A stretch of 20,408 bases of DNA from the NCBI GenBank assembly GCA_030151565.1, contig JASLDM010000061.1, positions 1 through 20,408 on the forward strand, in the 5' to 3' direction. Shown piece by piece: positions 1 through 7,681 of the stretch. Position numbers and translations under genes: made by a program. The stretch's first letter is position 1. Each line of letters begins with the position of its first letter. The DNA comes from Flavobacterium sp. GTDB taxonomy: Bacteria > Bacteroidota > Bacteroidia > Flavobacteriales > Flavobacteriaceae. The notes beneath the pieces are model-generated. The model ran no database searches, was not told the origin of the DNA, and was given only the letters and a program-made list of their open reading frames with translations.

Positions 1-7
1 AAGTAGT

Positions 8-34
8 TTGAGATTTATTTTTTAAATATCTTTG
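8..34 (+). promoter_or_regulatory. Promoter of the GH25 gene
   Basis: A TATCTTTG box at 27-34 matches the Bacteroidetes -7 consensus TAnnTTTG exactly. A TTG at 8-10 lies 16 bp upstream in the -33 position. Transcription would start near position 40, about 12 nt before the ATG at 52. No Shine-Dalgarno sequence is visible, which is normal in this phylum. The call rests on motif match only. Confidence 0.6.
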
Positions 35-51
35 CTTGACTTTAAAGCGCT

Positions 52-957
52 ATGGAACGAAAAACATCTAAAAAACAGAATTCAAATCCTCGGGAGACCT
101 TACGTAAATTGAATAAGCAGCCACAAAAGAGAACGATACGAAGTGGTAAGAAAAAGGTGAAAAAAACTACTTCAAACTGGTCTGGAGTAAAATGGTTGAT
201 TATTATCAATGTTTTATTGGGGGCTGGTATCTGGTTGGGGATTCATTTTCAAGATGGATTTAAGTATTTTTTCAGTAAGGATCGAAAAAATGCACCAGAA
301 AAATCTTTGTTCGATTTTAGAACTGTAGAGGTTTTGGCACGACACGAAAATATGATGGTTGGGTTTGATGTTTCGCATTATCAAGGAGTCATTGATTGGG
401 GGAGCGTAGATTCTGTAGCCAGCAAGTCAGCTTTGGAGTTTGTATTTGTACGTGCAACTATGGGTGTTGATGGTCTTGATAGAGCTTATAAATTGAATTG
501 GAAAGGAGCTGGAGCGAATCATTTTATTAGAGGTGCATATCATTATTACCGACCGGATGAAAACTCTGTTGAACAGGCAGTAAATTTTATAAATACGGTA
601 AAATTGGGACCTGGAGATTTACCTCCTGTTTTAGATATTGAAGATTTGCCTAAAAAACAATCTATGGAGAGTCTTAGAATGGGATTGAAACGATGGATTG
701 AAGTGGTGGAAGAACATTATAAAGTAAAACCTATATTGTATTCAGGGGAGCATTATTATACCAATCACTTAAGAAAGTGGTTTCCAGACCATGTTTTGTG
801 GATTGCAAACTACAATTTTTTTGTAGAAGAGATAAAGCCAGAGTGGCATTTTTGGCAGTTTACAGAGAAAGGAGTGGTTAATGGTATTGACGGTAAAGTA
901 GATTTAAATATTTATAATGGGAATAAAACAGAAATGCGAAAACTGCTAATTAAGTAG
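52..957 (+). CDS. Membrane-anchored GH25 lysozyme-like muramidase
   Basis: Predicted glycoside hydrolase family 25 (Chalaropsis/Cellosyl-type lysozyme) of 301 aa, cutting the MurNAc-GlcNAc bond of peptidoglycan. Residues 1-45 are very basic (many K/R), followed by one hydrophobic segment at about 47-63. The protein is therefore probably an N-in inner-membrane anchor with its catalytic domain in the periplasm. The GH25 domain spans about 102-292: GFDVSHYQG at 104-112 with the conserved Asp106, the catalytic DIE triplet at Asp195-Glu197, WQF at 268-270 and VDLN near the end with Asp284. These are the expected family residues, so the enzyme looks intact. It has its own promoter just upstream and is convergent with the permease gene, so it is probably monocistronic. 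Flavobacterial homologues of this form are common, and a role in wall remodelling is inferred. Confidence 0.88.
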   Translation: MERKTSKKQNSNPRETLRKLNKQPQKRTIRSGKKKVKKTTSNWSGVKWLIIINVLLGAGIWLGIHFQDGFKYFFSKDRKNAPEKSLFDFRTVEVLARHENMMVGFDVSHYQGVIDWGSVDSVASKSALEFVFVRATMGVDGLDRAYKLNWKGAGANHFIRGAYHYYRPDENSVEQAVNFINTVKLGPGDLPPVLDIEDLPKKQSMESLRMGLKRWIEVVEEHYKVKPILYSGEHYYTNHLRKWFPDHVLWIANYNFFVEEIKPEWHFWQFTEKGVVNGIDGKVDLNIYNGNKTEMRKLLIK

Positions 958-970
958 TTTTCGCATTTTT
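932..970 (+). terminator. Rho-independent terminator overlapping the GH25 stop codon
   Basis: A perfect 13-bp inverted repeat pairs 932-944 (aaatgcgaaaact) with 956-968 (agttttcgcattt) around an 11-nt loop, followed by a short T run. The left arm encodes the last residues of the GH25 protein, and the TAG stop at 955-957 sits at the start of the right arm. Confidence 0.75.
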
Positions 971-1280
971 GTATTCAGGAGTAAAAGTTGGGGACGAAGC
1001 AAAATATCTGCTTAAGACAACAATTTTTATTTGGTTTAATCGTAATACTCATTTAGTTAGTATTGCTTTTTTAACGATGTATTGATTGGTTATGATCTGC
1101 TTTTGTATAGTAGTTGTTCGGGATAAGTTCGAGACAAGTACCATAGACATTCGGAAATCAGCTTTTTTTTCGAACTTGCTTGGTAGTAATGTGGTGTATG
1201 TCTGGTAGTAGGTGTGTATAAGCTAGTATCGATGTGGGTTTGAGGTGGGTAGAGTAGTTTTTTTGTTTAAAATAGGTGAT
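958..1280. other. 323-bp intergenic region without a recognisable gene
   Basis: This lies between the convergent GH25 and permease genes. It holds the right arm of the first terminator, a second hairpin with a T6 tail (1042-1072), an inverted repeat aagttcga/tcgaactt (1125-1132 and 1170-1177), and a tract at about 1181-1256 unusually rich in G and T with only about three C. No ORF with family resemblance and no tRNA was seen. It may be plain spacer or a small structured RNA or repeat. Confidence 0.6.
1042..1072 (+). terminator. Second terminator-like hairpin downstream of GH25
   Basis: gtaatact (1042-1049) pairs with agtattgc (1059-1066), eight pairs including one G-T wobble, around a 9-nt loop. 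Six T follow at 1067-1072. It reads on the + strand, so it could be a backup terminator for the GH25 transcript or the end of an unannotated short RNA. The stem is AT-rich and therefore moderate. Confidence 0.45.
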
Positions 1281-2366
1281 TTATTTTTTTACGTCTAAAG
1301 CGTCTCTTAAAGCATTTCCTATTAGCATAAAGCTCATTACTAATAAGAACATAGCTAATCCGGGTAGGAGAGCTAAATATGGTTTTCCTAAAATGATGTA
1401 GTTGTAGTTTTCTTTGATCATTGCCCCCCAACTTGGTACAGGAACTTGAACGCCTAGTCCTAAAAAGCTTAAACCACTCTCAACCAGAATTGCTGATGCA
1501 AAGTTGGCTGCTGAAATTACGATCACAGGCGCCATGCAGTTTGGAAGTATGTGTTTGGATATGATTCTTAAATCTGAATATCCCAAGGCTCTTGCTGCTG
1601 TAACATATTGCTGTTGTTTTACGCTTATGACTTGGCCTCTTATTACACGTGCTACTTCAACCCACATTGTTAAGCCAACGGCTATAAAAACTTGCCAAAA
1701 GCCTTTTCCTAAAGCTAGTGTAATCGCAATAACGAGAAGTAGTGTTGGAATTGACCATATAATGTTGATAAGCCATAAGATAAATAAGTCGATTTTTCCT
1801 CCAAAATAACCTGCTAAAGCGCCTAAGGATATTCCGATAATTAAGGAAATTAGTACAGCGATAAAACCGATGGATAGAGAAACTCTTGATCCAATAATAA
1901 GTCGGCTTAGAAAGTCTCTACCTTGACTATCTGTTCCAAGTAGGTACTTTTTTTCTTTTACTATTTGGTCTTGAGTAAGTGGAGTGAATTGGCTTAATGG
2001 TAGGCTTTTTGTTTCTGTAAATTTGGAGTTTTCTCCAAACTCTGTATAGTAAATCCGATCTTCTTTAAAATGAAAACTAGAAATAGGTATCTCTCTGTTA
2101 GCAGTTTCTTTACCGGTCCAGTATTCTTTCCAACCTCGAGTGTTAGATTCTGGAAATTGTATGATTTGTACTGTAAATCCAGGTGATTGAGAACGAAGAC
2201 TAAGGTCTCCGTTGTTGGCGTTTTTAGAGGAGTCGGGTACAATAAAATAAGCGAATACGGAAATAGTGGCAAGAGCTACCACGACCCAAAAACATAAAAC
2301 GCCCCAAAAATCTGTTTTGAATTTTTGGAGCGCAATTTGAGTGTTTGACTTACTTTTAAGCGTCAT
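1281..2366 (-). CDS. OppC/DppC-type ABC transporter permease
   Basis: Inner-membrane permease subunit of the oligopeptide/dipeptide/nickel ABC importer family, 361 aa. One hydrophobic segment lies at about 22-43. A periplasmic stretch of roughly 95 residues follows (44-140), longer than in typical OppC. Next come the family signature LGTDSQGRDFLSRL (143-156), several membrane segments (about 163-186, 193-220, 224-245, 280-303, 328-350), and the EAA loop around 257-276 (AARALG...HILPN) that contacts the ATPase. It starts 4 bp after the prc stop, so it is almost surely co-transcribed with and translated after prc. No OppB partner, binding protein or ATPase lies nearby, so its partners must be encoded elsewhere and the substrate cannot be named. 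Peptide import is the family default only. Confidence 0.88.
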   Translation of the reverse strand: MTLKSKSNTQIALQKFKTDFWGVLCFWVVVALATISVFAYFIVPDSSKNANNGDLSLRSQSPGFTVQIIQFPESNTRGWKEYWTGKETANREIPISSFHFKEDRIYYTEFGENSKFTETKSLPLSQFTPLTQDQIVKEKKYLLGTDSQGRDFLSRLIIGSRVSLSIGFIAVLISLIIGISLGALAGYFGGKIDLFILWLINIIWSIPTLLLVIAITLALGKGFWQVFIAVGLTMWVEVARVIRGQVISVKQQQYVTAARALGYSDLRIISKHILPNCMAPVIVISAANFASAILVESGLSFLGLGVQVPVPSWGAMIKENYNYIILGKPYLALLPGLAMFLLVMSFMLIGNALRDALDVKK

Positions 2367-2370
2367 TAAA

Positions 2371-4584
2371 TTAGTGTTTTTTATCGAACTTTTTAGGTGT
2401 ACTCGCTTGTTGTGTAGAAGTATGATTGCTTAAGTCTTTAAGTATGTTTACTGCTTCTTCTACATAGACATCTTTTCCTAAAGATTCGTGCCATCCAATT
2501 CTTTTCTTCTCTAAAATAGTGTCGTTTTTTGTTCTTTCTAATTCGTGTGGTAACGATTCGAAATTCAAATGATTGTTGTATTTAGAGATAGGTTTGAACT
2601 TTTTGGCTGTAGTTTCAACCTCTTTTTGTTTTGTTTCGTATTTTTCAAAATTCAGAGTAAATACTTTCTCGTCTTTTCGTTCGTTAATCCATTTAGCGTT
2701 TTCATTGATCAATTTAAATTGCTCATTTTTTGCTATTCTAACTTTGCTATTGGCAATAGCCATTTGAAAGTTGTTTTTGTAAGGGATATAGTTTGCTCTA
2801 TCAATTTTGTCCCACGGCATTGCATTGTCAATATCGCGTTCACCCATATCGATATATGAATAACGGTCTGGTAATACAATGTCGCTTAAAACACCTTCTT
2901 TTTGTGTTGAACCACCGTTGATTCTATAGAACTTTTGTAAGGTTACTTTTAAAGCGCCCAAGTCTCCATAAGGGTGATTTTTGAGTAGCTCGTTTAAATC
3001 GATAACGTTTTGAACAGTACCTTTTCCGTAGGTGTGTTTACTTCCGATTACGATTCCTCGTTTGTAGTCTTGTATCGCAGCAGCAAAAATTTCTGAAGCA
3101 GAGGCAGAGAAATTATTAACCAGCACTACCAATGGGCCATCCCATTGAACTTTAGGGTCGCGGTCGAATAAAACGTCTTTTTTGCCTTTTGACGACTTAA
3201 CTTGTACTACAGGACCTTGTTCGATAAAAAGACCTACCATATCAACTACAGTTTGCAATGAGCCACCTCCATTGTTTCTCAAATCCATAACTATTCCATC
3301 TACTTTTTGTTCTTTAAGAAACTCAACTTCTTTTGCAACATCGGTAAATGCGTTACGCATTTCTTTATCTTTAAAGTCAATATAAAACTTAGGAAGCTGA
3401 ATGAAACCATATTTTTTGTCTCCTGCAGTAATTATGCTTGATTTAGCATAAGTTTCTTCCAGTTCAATGACTTCTCTTGTGATAGAAATTACTTTTATTG
3501 TTCCGTCTATCTTTTTAACTGTTAGGTTAACAACTGTTCCTTTTTTACCTTTGATTTGTTTTACTACGTTTTCTAAACGCATTCCCACAACATCAACAGG
3601 GTCTTCGTTGCCTTGAGCAACTTTTAAGATAAGGTCTCCTTGTTCTAATTCCTTTCCTCTCCAGGCCGGACCACCAGGAAGTAGTTCTGTGATTTCGGTG
3701 ATGTCATTCTTTTTTCTTAACACCGCTCCAATACCTTCAATGCTACCGCTCATACTTTCGTCAAATTTTTCTTTGTCCTCAGGGGCAAAATAAAAAGTAT
3801 GTGGGTCAAAGCGTTCTACAATGGTATTTACATACATTGAGAACCAGTCTTTATGTTCTAAATCTTGAATGAGATCGAAGTATTCGTCTAATGATTTTAA
3901 AGTGCTTTCACGTGCTTCTTCCTCTAATTCAGAGAATGTTTTCTTTACGTCCTCTTTTTTAGTTTTATCAGTTGTTTTTTTATCAGATTCTGCAACATCA
4001 TCTGCATCGGTTTTTTCTTCGTCTGTGTTTTCTTGAAGTTTCAGCTTGTCATGTATGCTTGAAAGAACATTCAATTTTAATTGTTTTGACCATCTGTTTT
4101 TTAGAGCTTGTTCGTCAATTGAAAAATCTTGTTTGTCGTAATCGGCATCGAAAGTTTCGTCTTTAGAAAAGTCAAAAGGATGAGAAAGAATTTCTTTATA
4201 TATCTCTCTAGCTTCTTCCATTCGTTTTACAATACGCTGTTCGGTAAGGTTGAAGAATGAAAGATCTTTTAATTGAATCATGTCATCAATTAAGAATTCA
4301 TATTTAGAAAATTCATCTATATCAGATTGAATAAAAAAGCGCTTGGTTGGGTCTAAAGCTTTTATGTATTCTTTATAGACATCCTTGGAAAAATTATCGT
4401 CAATTTTTACAGGGTCATAATGACCTCTTTCCAATAGATAGGTGATCAATTCTAATAACAATTGATCTTTCTCGGGATTGTCTTTTTCTTTTTTTGGTAT
4501 AAAACTCCATAGTAAGGCTGCTATACCTAATACGAGAAATATAACTTTATAGTTTCTTTTCATAAATGACCAAATAGTATTCAT
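2371..4584 (-). CDS. prc: Carboxy-terminal (tail-specific) processing protease Prc/Tsp, S41A
   Basis: Periplasmic serine protease of the Tsp/Prc family, 737 aa. It recognises the C-terminus of substrates through a PDZ domain and cuts with a Ser-Lys dyad. An N-terminal signal anchor lies at about 13-29. A helical, charged N-domain (about 40-265) contains an acidic/lysine-rich linker at 185-225. The PDZ domain follows (about 275-365, with GIGAVL and a GGPA turn), then the S41 core with the NNGGGS loop at 437-442. By alignment with E. coli Tsp the catalytic residues are Ser495 (SASASE) and Lys521 (YGKGTVQ). A C-terminal helical region (about 600-715) completes the usual length. Met8 (MKRNYKV) is an alternative start giving a shorter signal anchor. 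The gene is divergent from surE and leads directly into the permease gene. Confidence 0.93.
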   Translation of the reverse strand: MNTIWSFMKRNYKVIFLVLGIAALLWSFIPKKEKDNPEKDQLLLELITYLLERGHYDPVKIDDNFSKDVYKEYIKALDPTKRFFIQSDIDEFSKYEFLIDDMIQLKDLSFFNLTEQRIVKRMEEAREIYKEILSHPFDFSKDETFDADYDKQDFSIDEQALKNRWSKQLKLNVLSSIHDKLKLQENTDEEKTDADDVAESDKKTTDKTKKEDVKKTFSELEEEARESTLKSLDEYFDLIQDLEHKDWFSMYVNTIVERFDPHTFYFAPEDKEKFDESMSGSIEGIGAVLRKKNDITEITELLPGGPAWRGKELEQGDLILKVAQGNEDPVDVVGMRLENVVKQIKGKKGTVVNLTVKKIDGTIKVISITREVIELEETYAKSSIITAGDKKYGFIQLPKFYIDFKDKEMRNAFTDVAKEVEFLKEQKVDGIVMDLRNNGGGSLQTVVDMVGLFIEQGPVVQVKSSKGKKDVLFDRDPKVQWDGPLVVLVNNFSASASEIFAAAIQDYKRGIVIGSKHTYGKGTVQNVIDLNELLKNHPYGDLGALKVTLQKFYRINGGSTQKEGVLSDIVLPDRYSYIDMGERDIDNAMPWDKIDRANYIPYKNNFQMAIANSKVRIAKNEQFKLINENAKWINERKDEKVFTLNFEKYETKQKEVETTAKKFKPISKYNNHLNFESLPHELERTKNDTILEKKRIGWHESLGKDVYVEEAVNILKDLSNHTSTQQASTPKKFDKKH

Positions 4585-4598
4585 TAATTAATTTTGAA

Positions 4599-4626
4599 CT
4601 AAAGTAAGTAAAATATTAGATGCAAA
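4599..4626 (-). promoter_or_regulatory. Promoter of the prc-permease operon
   Basis: On the minus strand, TACTTTAG (4606-4599) is close to the TAnnTTTG -7 box, with TTTG (4626-4623) 16 bp upstream. The start would fall near 4592, leaving a leader of only about 8 nt before the ATG at 4584, or about 28 nt before the alternative Met8 start. Motif match only. Confidence 0.4.
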
Positions 4627-4690
4627 TATTGTTATCTTAATAATTATTTGTTAAAAAACAAAGGATATTGTAAGTGTGTTTTGTGTTGAT

Positions 4691-4705
4691 AAGTGTGTCA
4701 CACTT
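4691..4705. promoter_or_regulatory. Perfect 15-bp palindrome, candidate operator
   Basis: aagtgtg-t-cacactt is a perfect inverted repeat with 7-bp arms and a single central base. It lies in the 184-bp spacer between the divergent prc and surE genes, just upstream of the surE -33 element. The half-site aagtgtgt also occurs at 4672-4679, 19 bp away in the same orientation. A one-base centre cannot form an RNA hairpin, so a dimeric DNA-binding protein site is the better reading. The regulator is unknown. Confidence 0.4.
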
Positions 4706-4717
4706 GGCTTAATAAAC

Positions 4718-4746
4718 TTGGAATTCCTATATATTTATTACTTTAG
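4718..4746 (+). promoter_or_regulatory. Promoter of the surE operon
   Basis: TTG at 4718-4720, an 18-bp spacer, then TACTTTAG at 4739-4746, one base from the Bacteroidetes -7 consensus. Transcription would begin near 4753, about 16 nt before the surE ATG. The palindrome at 4691-4705 abuts its upstream side. Confidence 0.5.
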
Positions 4747-4768
4747 CGAATGTAATTAAAAAAATGAA

Positions 4769-5539
4769 ATGAAACAAAAACCATTGATATTAGTAACTAA
4801 CGACGATAGTATTGTTGCGCCAGGTATTAGAGCACTTATTGATGTGATGAAAGAAATAGGGGAAGTTGTTGTAGTTGCGCCTGATAGCCCACAGTCTGCT
4901 ATGGGGCACGCGGTAACTATTAATAGCACCTTGACTATTGAAAAAATGAATCTCGATCCGGAATTGGAACAAGAATATAGTTGCTCTGGGACGCCGGTAG
5001 ATTGTGTTAAAATTGCTTTAGGTCAAATTTTGGACAGACAACCAGATTTATGTGTTTCGGGAATTAACCATGGTGCCAATTCTTCTATTAATGTTATTTA
5101 CTCTGGAACTATGAGTGCAGCTATGGAGGCGGGTATGAGTGGTATTCCTGCAATTGGTTTTTCACTGCTAGACTTTAGCTGGAATGCAGATTTTGAGCCA
5201 ATAAAGCCTTTTATAAAACAATTGACTTTAGAGGCTCTAAAAAACAGAATCCCTAGAGGAGTGGTCTTGAATGTGAATTTTCCGAAATTAGCATTTGAAG
5301 AAATCAAGGGGATAAAAGTTTGTAGACAAGCAAAAGCGACTTGGGTTGAAAGTTTTGACAAGCGTGTAAATCCACACGGAAAAGAATATTATTGGTTACG
5401 TGGAGAATTTGTAAATCAAGATAAAGGAGAGGATACTGACGAATGGGCTTTAGCACAAGGGTATATTTCTGTTGTTCCTGTTCAATTTGATTTTACAGCA
5501 TATCACGCAATTCCACAATTAAATACTTGGGAAATTTAA
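4769..5539 (+). CDS. surE: 5'/3'-nucleotidase SurE
   Basis: Cytoplasmic metal-dependent nucleotidase that removes phosphate from nucleoside 5'- and 3'-monophosphates, linked to stationary-phase survival in E. coli. Its 256 aa match the usual length. The metal site residues are visible: Asp12-Asp13 in TNDD, Ser43 in the PQSAMGHAVT segment, and Asn100 in SGINHGAN. The conserved SGTPVDCV (73-80) and YSGTMSAAMEA (111-121) blocks are also present. The residue after the DD pair is Ser14, where most SurE proteins have Gly. The ATG at 4764 is excluded because it meets a stop after two codons, so 4769 is the start. Its stop overlaps the start of the next gene (TAATG), indicating an operon with the 93-aa membrane protein and lpxB. 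Confidence 0.95.
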   Translation: MKQKPLILVTNDDSIVAPGIRALIDVMKEIGEVVVVAPDSPQSAMGHAVTINSTLTIEKMNLDPELEQEYSCSGTPVDCVKIALGQILDRQPDLCVSGINHGANSSINVIYSGTMSAAMEAGMSGIPAIGFSLLDFSWNADFEPIKPFIKQLTLEALKNRIPRGVVLNVNFPKLAFEEIKGIKVCRQAKATWVESFDKRVNPHGKEYYWLRGEFVNQDKGEDTDEWALAQGYISVVPVQFDFTAYHAIPQLNTWEI

Positions 5540-5820
5540 TGAATACAAAAATAGTAATACAGATTTTAATAGGCTTTGTTTTTGGGGTATTGGCTACCAT
5601 GTTGGGGTGTGTCCTTTATTTAGAGCTATTTACAAATTATAGTTTTTTTTCTGATTATTCTATAATAGTTAAAAGTGGTAATTTAGGCAGAATTATTGCT
5701 ATAGGAAGTCTAGTAAACCTAGCTCTATTTGCGATATTGATTCGTAAACATCAAGACTTAAAGGCTAGAGGGAGTGTTTTGGCAGTTATTGTGTTAACAC
5801 TACTAACTTTATTTTTCTAA
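5539..5820 (+). CDS. Small three-helix membrane protein, unknown function
   Basis: A 93-aa protein with three likely membrane segments (about 5-31, 49-68 and 76-93). A short positively charged loop (RKHQDLKARG) precedes the third segment. I do not recognise a family. The ATG at 5539 overlaps the surE stop (TAATG), and the stop is followed two bases later by the lpxB ATG, so the gene is translationally wedged into a surE-lpxB operon. A TTG at 5527 could extend it by four residues, but the overlapping ATG is the better start. Its position beside lpxB hints at an envelope role, but this is inference from context alone. Confidence 0.8.
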   Translation: MNTKIVIQILIGFVFGVLATMLGCVLYLELFTNYSFFSDYSIIVKSGNLGRIIAIGSLVNLALFAILIRKHQDLKARGSVLAVIVLTLLTLFF

Positions 5821-5822
5821 GA

Positions 5823-6932
5823 ATGAAATATTATATCATAGCAGGAGAAGCATCGGGCGATTTACATGGATCAAATTTAATGAAAGCCCTGTATGCAGAA
5901 GATCCTAATGCAGAAATACGTTTTTGGGGAGGAGATTTAATGCAGGCAGTTGGGGGGACGTTGGTGAAGCACTATAAAGATTTAGCCTTTATGGGTTTTA
6001 TAGAAGTACTCCAGAATTTACGAACGATTTTAAAAAATATATCTTTTTGTAAAAAAGATATTGCTTCTTTTAAACCAGATGCGATTATTTTTATCGATTA
6101 TCCGGGTTTTAATATGCGTATTGCCAAATGGGCTAAAGAGAAGAAAATTCCTACACATTATTACATTTCTCCACAGATTTGGGCTTGGAAAGAAAATCGT
6201 ATTAAAGCAATTAAGCGAGATGTGGATTTTATGTATGTTATTTTGCCTTTTGAAAAGGATTTTTATGAAAATAAGCATCAATTCCCAGTCACCTTTGTGG
6301 GACATCCGTTAATTGATGAAATTGCTGATTATAGAAGTAGAGATAGGCATGATTTTAGAACTAAGCATGGTTTAGATCAACGACCGATTATTGCTTTGTT
6401 GCCAGGGAGTAGAAAGCAAGAGATTAGTCGTTTGTTAGGTGAGATGCTGAGTGTTGTGCAAAAGTATCCAGACTATCAATTTGTGATTGCTGGTGCGCCT
6501 GGACAAGAAATCTCTTTTTATGAACAGTTTATTAAAGATAGTAACATCTCTTTTGTTTTTAGAGAAACTTATGCTTTACTGAATGAAGCTCACGCTGCAT
6601 TAGTGACTTCTGGAACAGCAACTTTAGAGACGGCTTTATTTCGAGTGCCGCAAGTTGTTTTGTATAAAGGAAGTCGAATCTCGTATGAAATTGCAAAAAG
6701 AATTATTACACTTCGATATATTTCTTTAGTGAATTTAATTATGGATGAAGATGTGGTGGTGGAATTAATTCAAGAAGATTGTAATTCAAATAGGATTGAA
6801 GAAGAATTTAAAAAAATAATTGAAGGAGAAGAACGAATGAAGATGTTGAGTAATTATGACCTTTTGATTGAGAAATTAGGAGGAAAAGGTGCTAGTTTAC
6901 TAACTGCAAAAGAAATTATTCATAATTTATAG
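5823..6932 (+). CDS. lpxB: Lipid-A-disaccharide synthase LpxB
   Basis: Glycosyltransferase family 19 enzyme at the inner face of the cytoplasmic membrane. It joins UDP-2,3-diacylglucosamine to lipid X to make the tetra-acyl disaccharide of lipid A. At 369 aa it is the usual length. Family blocks in order are: AGEASGDLHG near the N-terminus (7-16), the FWGG segment, the conserved DYPGFN region, YISPQIWAWK, FVGHPLIDE, the LLPGSRKQEI donor-site loop, and TSGTATLETAL near the C-terminal lobe. All expected motifs are present, so the enzyme looks functional. It follows the 93-aa membrane protein by two bases. The other Raetz pathway genes are not in this window. Confidence 0.96.
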   Translation: MKYYIIAGEASGDLHGSNLMKALYAEDPNAEIRFWGGDLMQAVGGTLVKHYKDLAFMGFIEVLQNLRTILKNISFCKKDIASFKPDAIIFIDYPGFNMRIAKWAKEKKIPTHYYISPQIWAWKENRIKAIKRDVDFMYVILPFEKDFYENKHQFPVTFVGHPLIDEIADYRSRDRHDFRTKHGLDQRPIIALLPGSRKQEISRLLGEMLSVVQKYPDYQFVIAGAPGQEISFYEQFIKDSNISFVFRETYALLNEAHAALVTSGTATLETALFRVPQVVLYKGSRISYEIAKRIITLRYISLVNLIMDEDVVVELIQEDCNSNRIEEEFKKIIEGEERMKMLSNYDLLIEKLGGKGASLLTAKEIIHNL

Positions 6933-6954
6933 TTTTTTTATTTAAAAAAATATA

Positions 6955-6962
6955 TATATTTG
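6955..6962 (+). promoter_or_regulatory. -7 box of the NlpC/P60 gene
   Basis: TATATTTG matches TAnnTTTG exactly and lies 22 bp upstream of the ATG at 6985. A T-rich stretch sits at the -33 position but without a clear TTG. It suggests the hydrolase gene is transcribed separately from the lpxB operon. Confidence 0.5.
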
Positions 6963-6984
6963 TGGAATACCACTATTGAAAATC

Positions 6985-7629
6985 ATGAAGAAATACGCCT
7001 CTATTTTAACAGCAGCCCTGTTATTTGTTTCAGCTCAAAGCTGGTCGGGTAACACGACTTTAGATAAAGAACAAACTTTTTTAAACGGACCAAAGAAAAA
7101 GAAACCCGCTACAACTACTAAGCAATCTAGTACTAAAGATTTGGCAGCGGCTAATGTAAATTCGGTAAGTCTAGAAGAGTTGGGGAGTTTGTTAAAAGAA
7201 ATTGATGCGAACGAAGATTTGAATGAGGCAAATTACTTAACGGAACAATTGCTTAACGTTGCAGAAGATTACAAAGGAGTGCGTTATAGATTTGGAGGAA
7301 TGTCAAGAGATGGAATGGATTGTTCTGGGTTTGTAAAAACTGCTTTTGATGAATTTAATATAAGCTTACCAAGATCTTCTAGAGATATGGCTAGTATGGG
7401 GAAAAAGATTAACCGAAGCGAGGCGCAAAAAGGTGATTTGATTTTCTTCAAAACTGGGAAAAGCTCAAGAATTAGTCATGTTGGTATTGTAACTGAGGTT
7501 TCCGGAGATGAAATTAAATTTATTCATTCATCTACTTCACAAGGAGTGATTATTTCTTCGACAAATGAAGCGTATTATCAAAGAACTTTTGCACAAGTAA
7601 ATAGAGTATATTCAAGCTCTATGTTTTAA
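6985..7629 (+). CDS. Secreted NlpC/P60 cell-wall peptidase
   Basis: Predicted peptidoglycan hydrolase of the NlpC/P60 (C40) family, 214 aa, likely cleaving a D-Glu-diamino acid bond in stem peptides. A signal peptide covers about residues 1-22 (MKK, then a hydrophobic core). A low-complexity basic/Thr linker (35-50) follows, then a short helical segment (60-95) and the NlpC domain (about 90-214). The catalytic triad is visible: Cys113 in MDCSGFV, His165 in ISHVGIV and His181 in KFIHSS. The RYRFGG approach motif is at 100-105. An in-frame TTG at 6976 would add three residues, but the ATG gives a standard signal peptide and fits the promoter. The cleavage specificity is inferred from the family. 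Confidence 0.92.
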   Translation: MKKYASILTAALLFVSAQSWSGNTTLDKEQTFLNGPKKKKPATTTKQSSTKDLAAANVNSVSLEELGSLLKEIDANEDLNEANYLTEQLLNVAEDYKGVRYRFGGMSRDGMDCSGFVKTAFDEFNISLPRSSRDMASMGKKINRSEAQKGDLIFFKTGKSSRISHVGIVTEVSGDEIKFIHSSTSQGVIISSTNEAYYQRTFAQVNRVYSSSMF

Positions 7630-7681
7630 AAAGTTTAAAAATATTTCAATATTATAAATAGAATTTCAATATCTTTATTAC

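Noticed and set aside
5527..5538. TTG start extending the small membrane protein by four residues
   Set aside because: The ATG at 5539 overlaps the surE stop in the usual TAATG arrangement and gives a complete first membrane helix.
6976..6984. TTG start for the NlpC/P60 protein
   Set aside because: The ATG at 6985 gives a standard signal peptide and a normal distance to the TATATTTG box.
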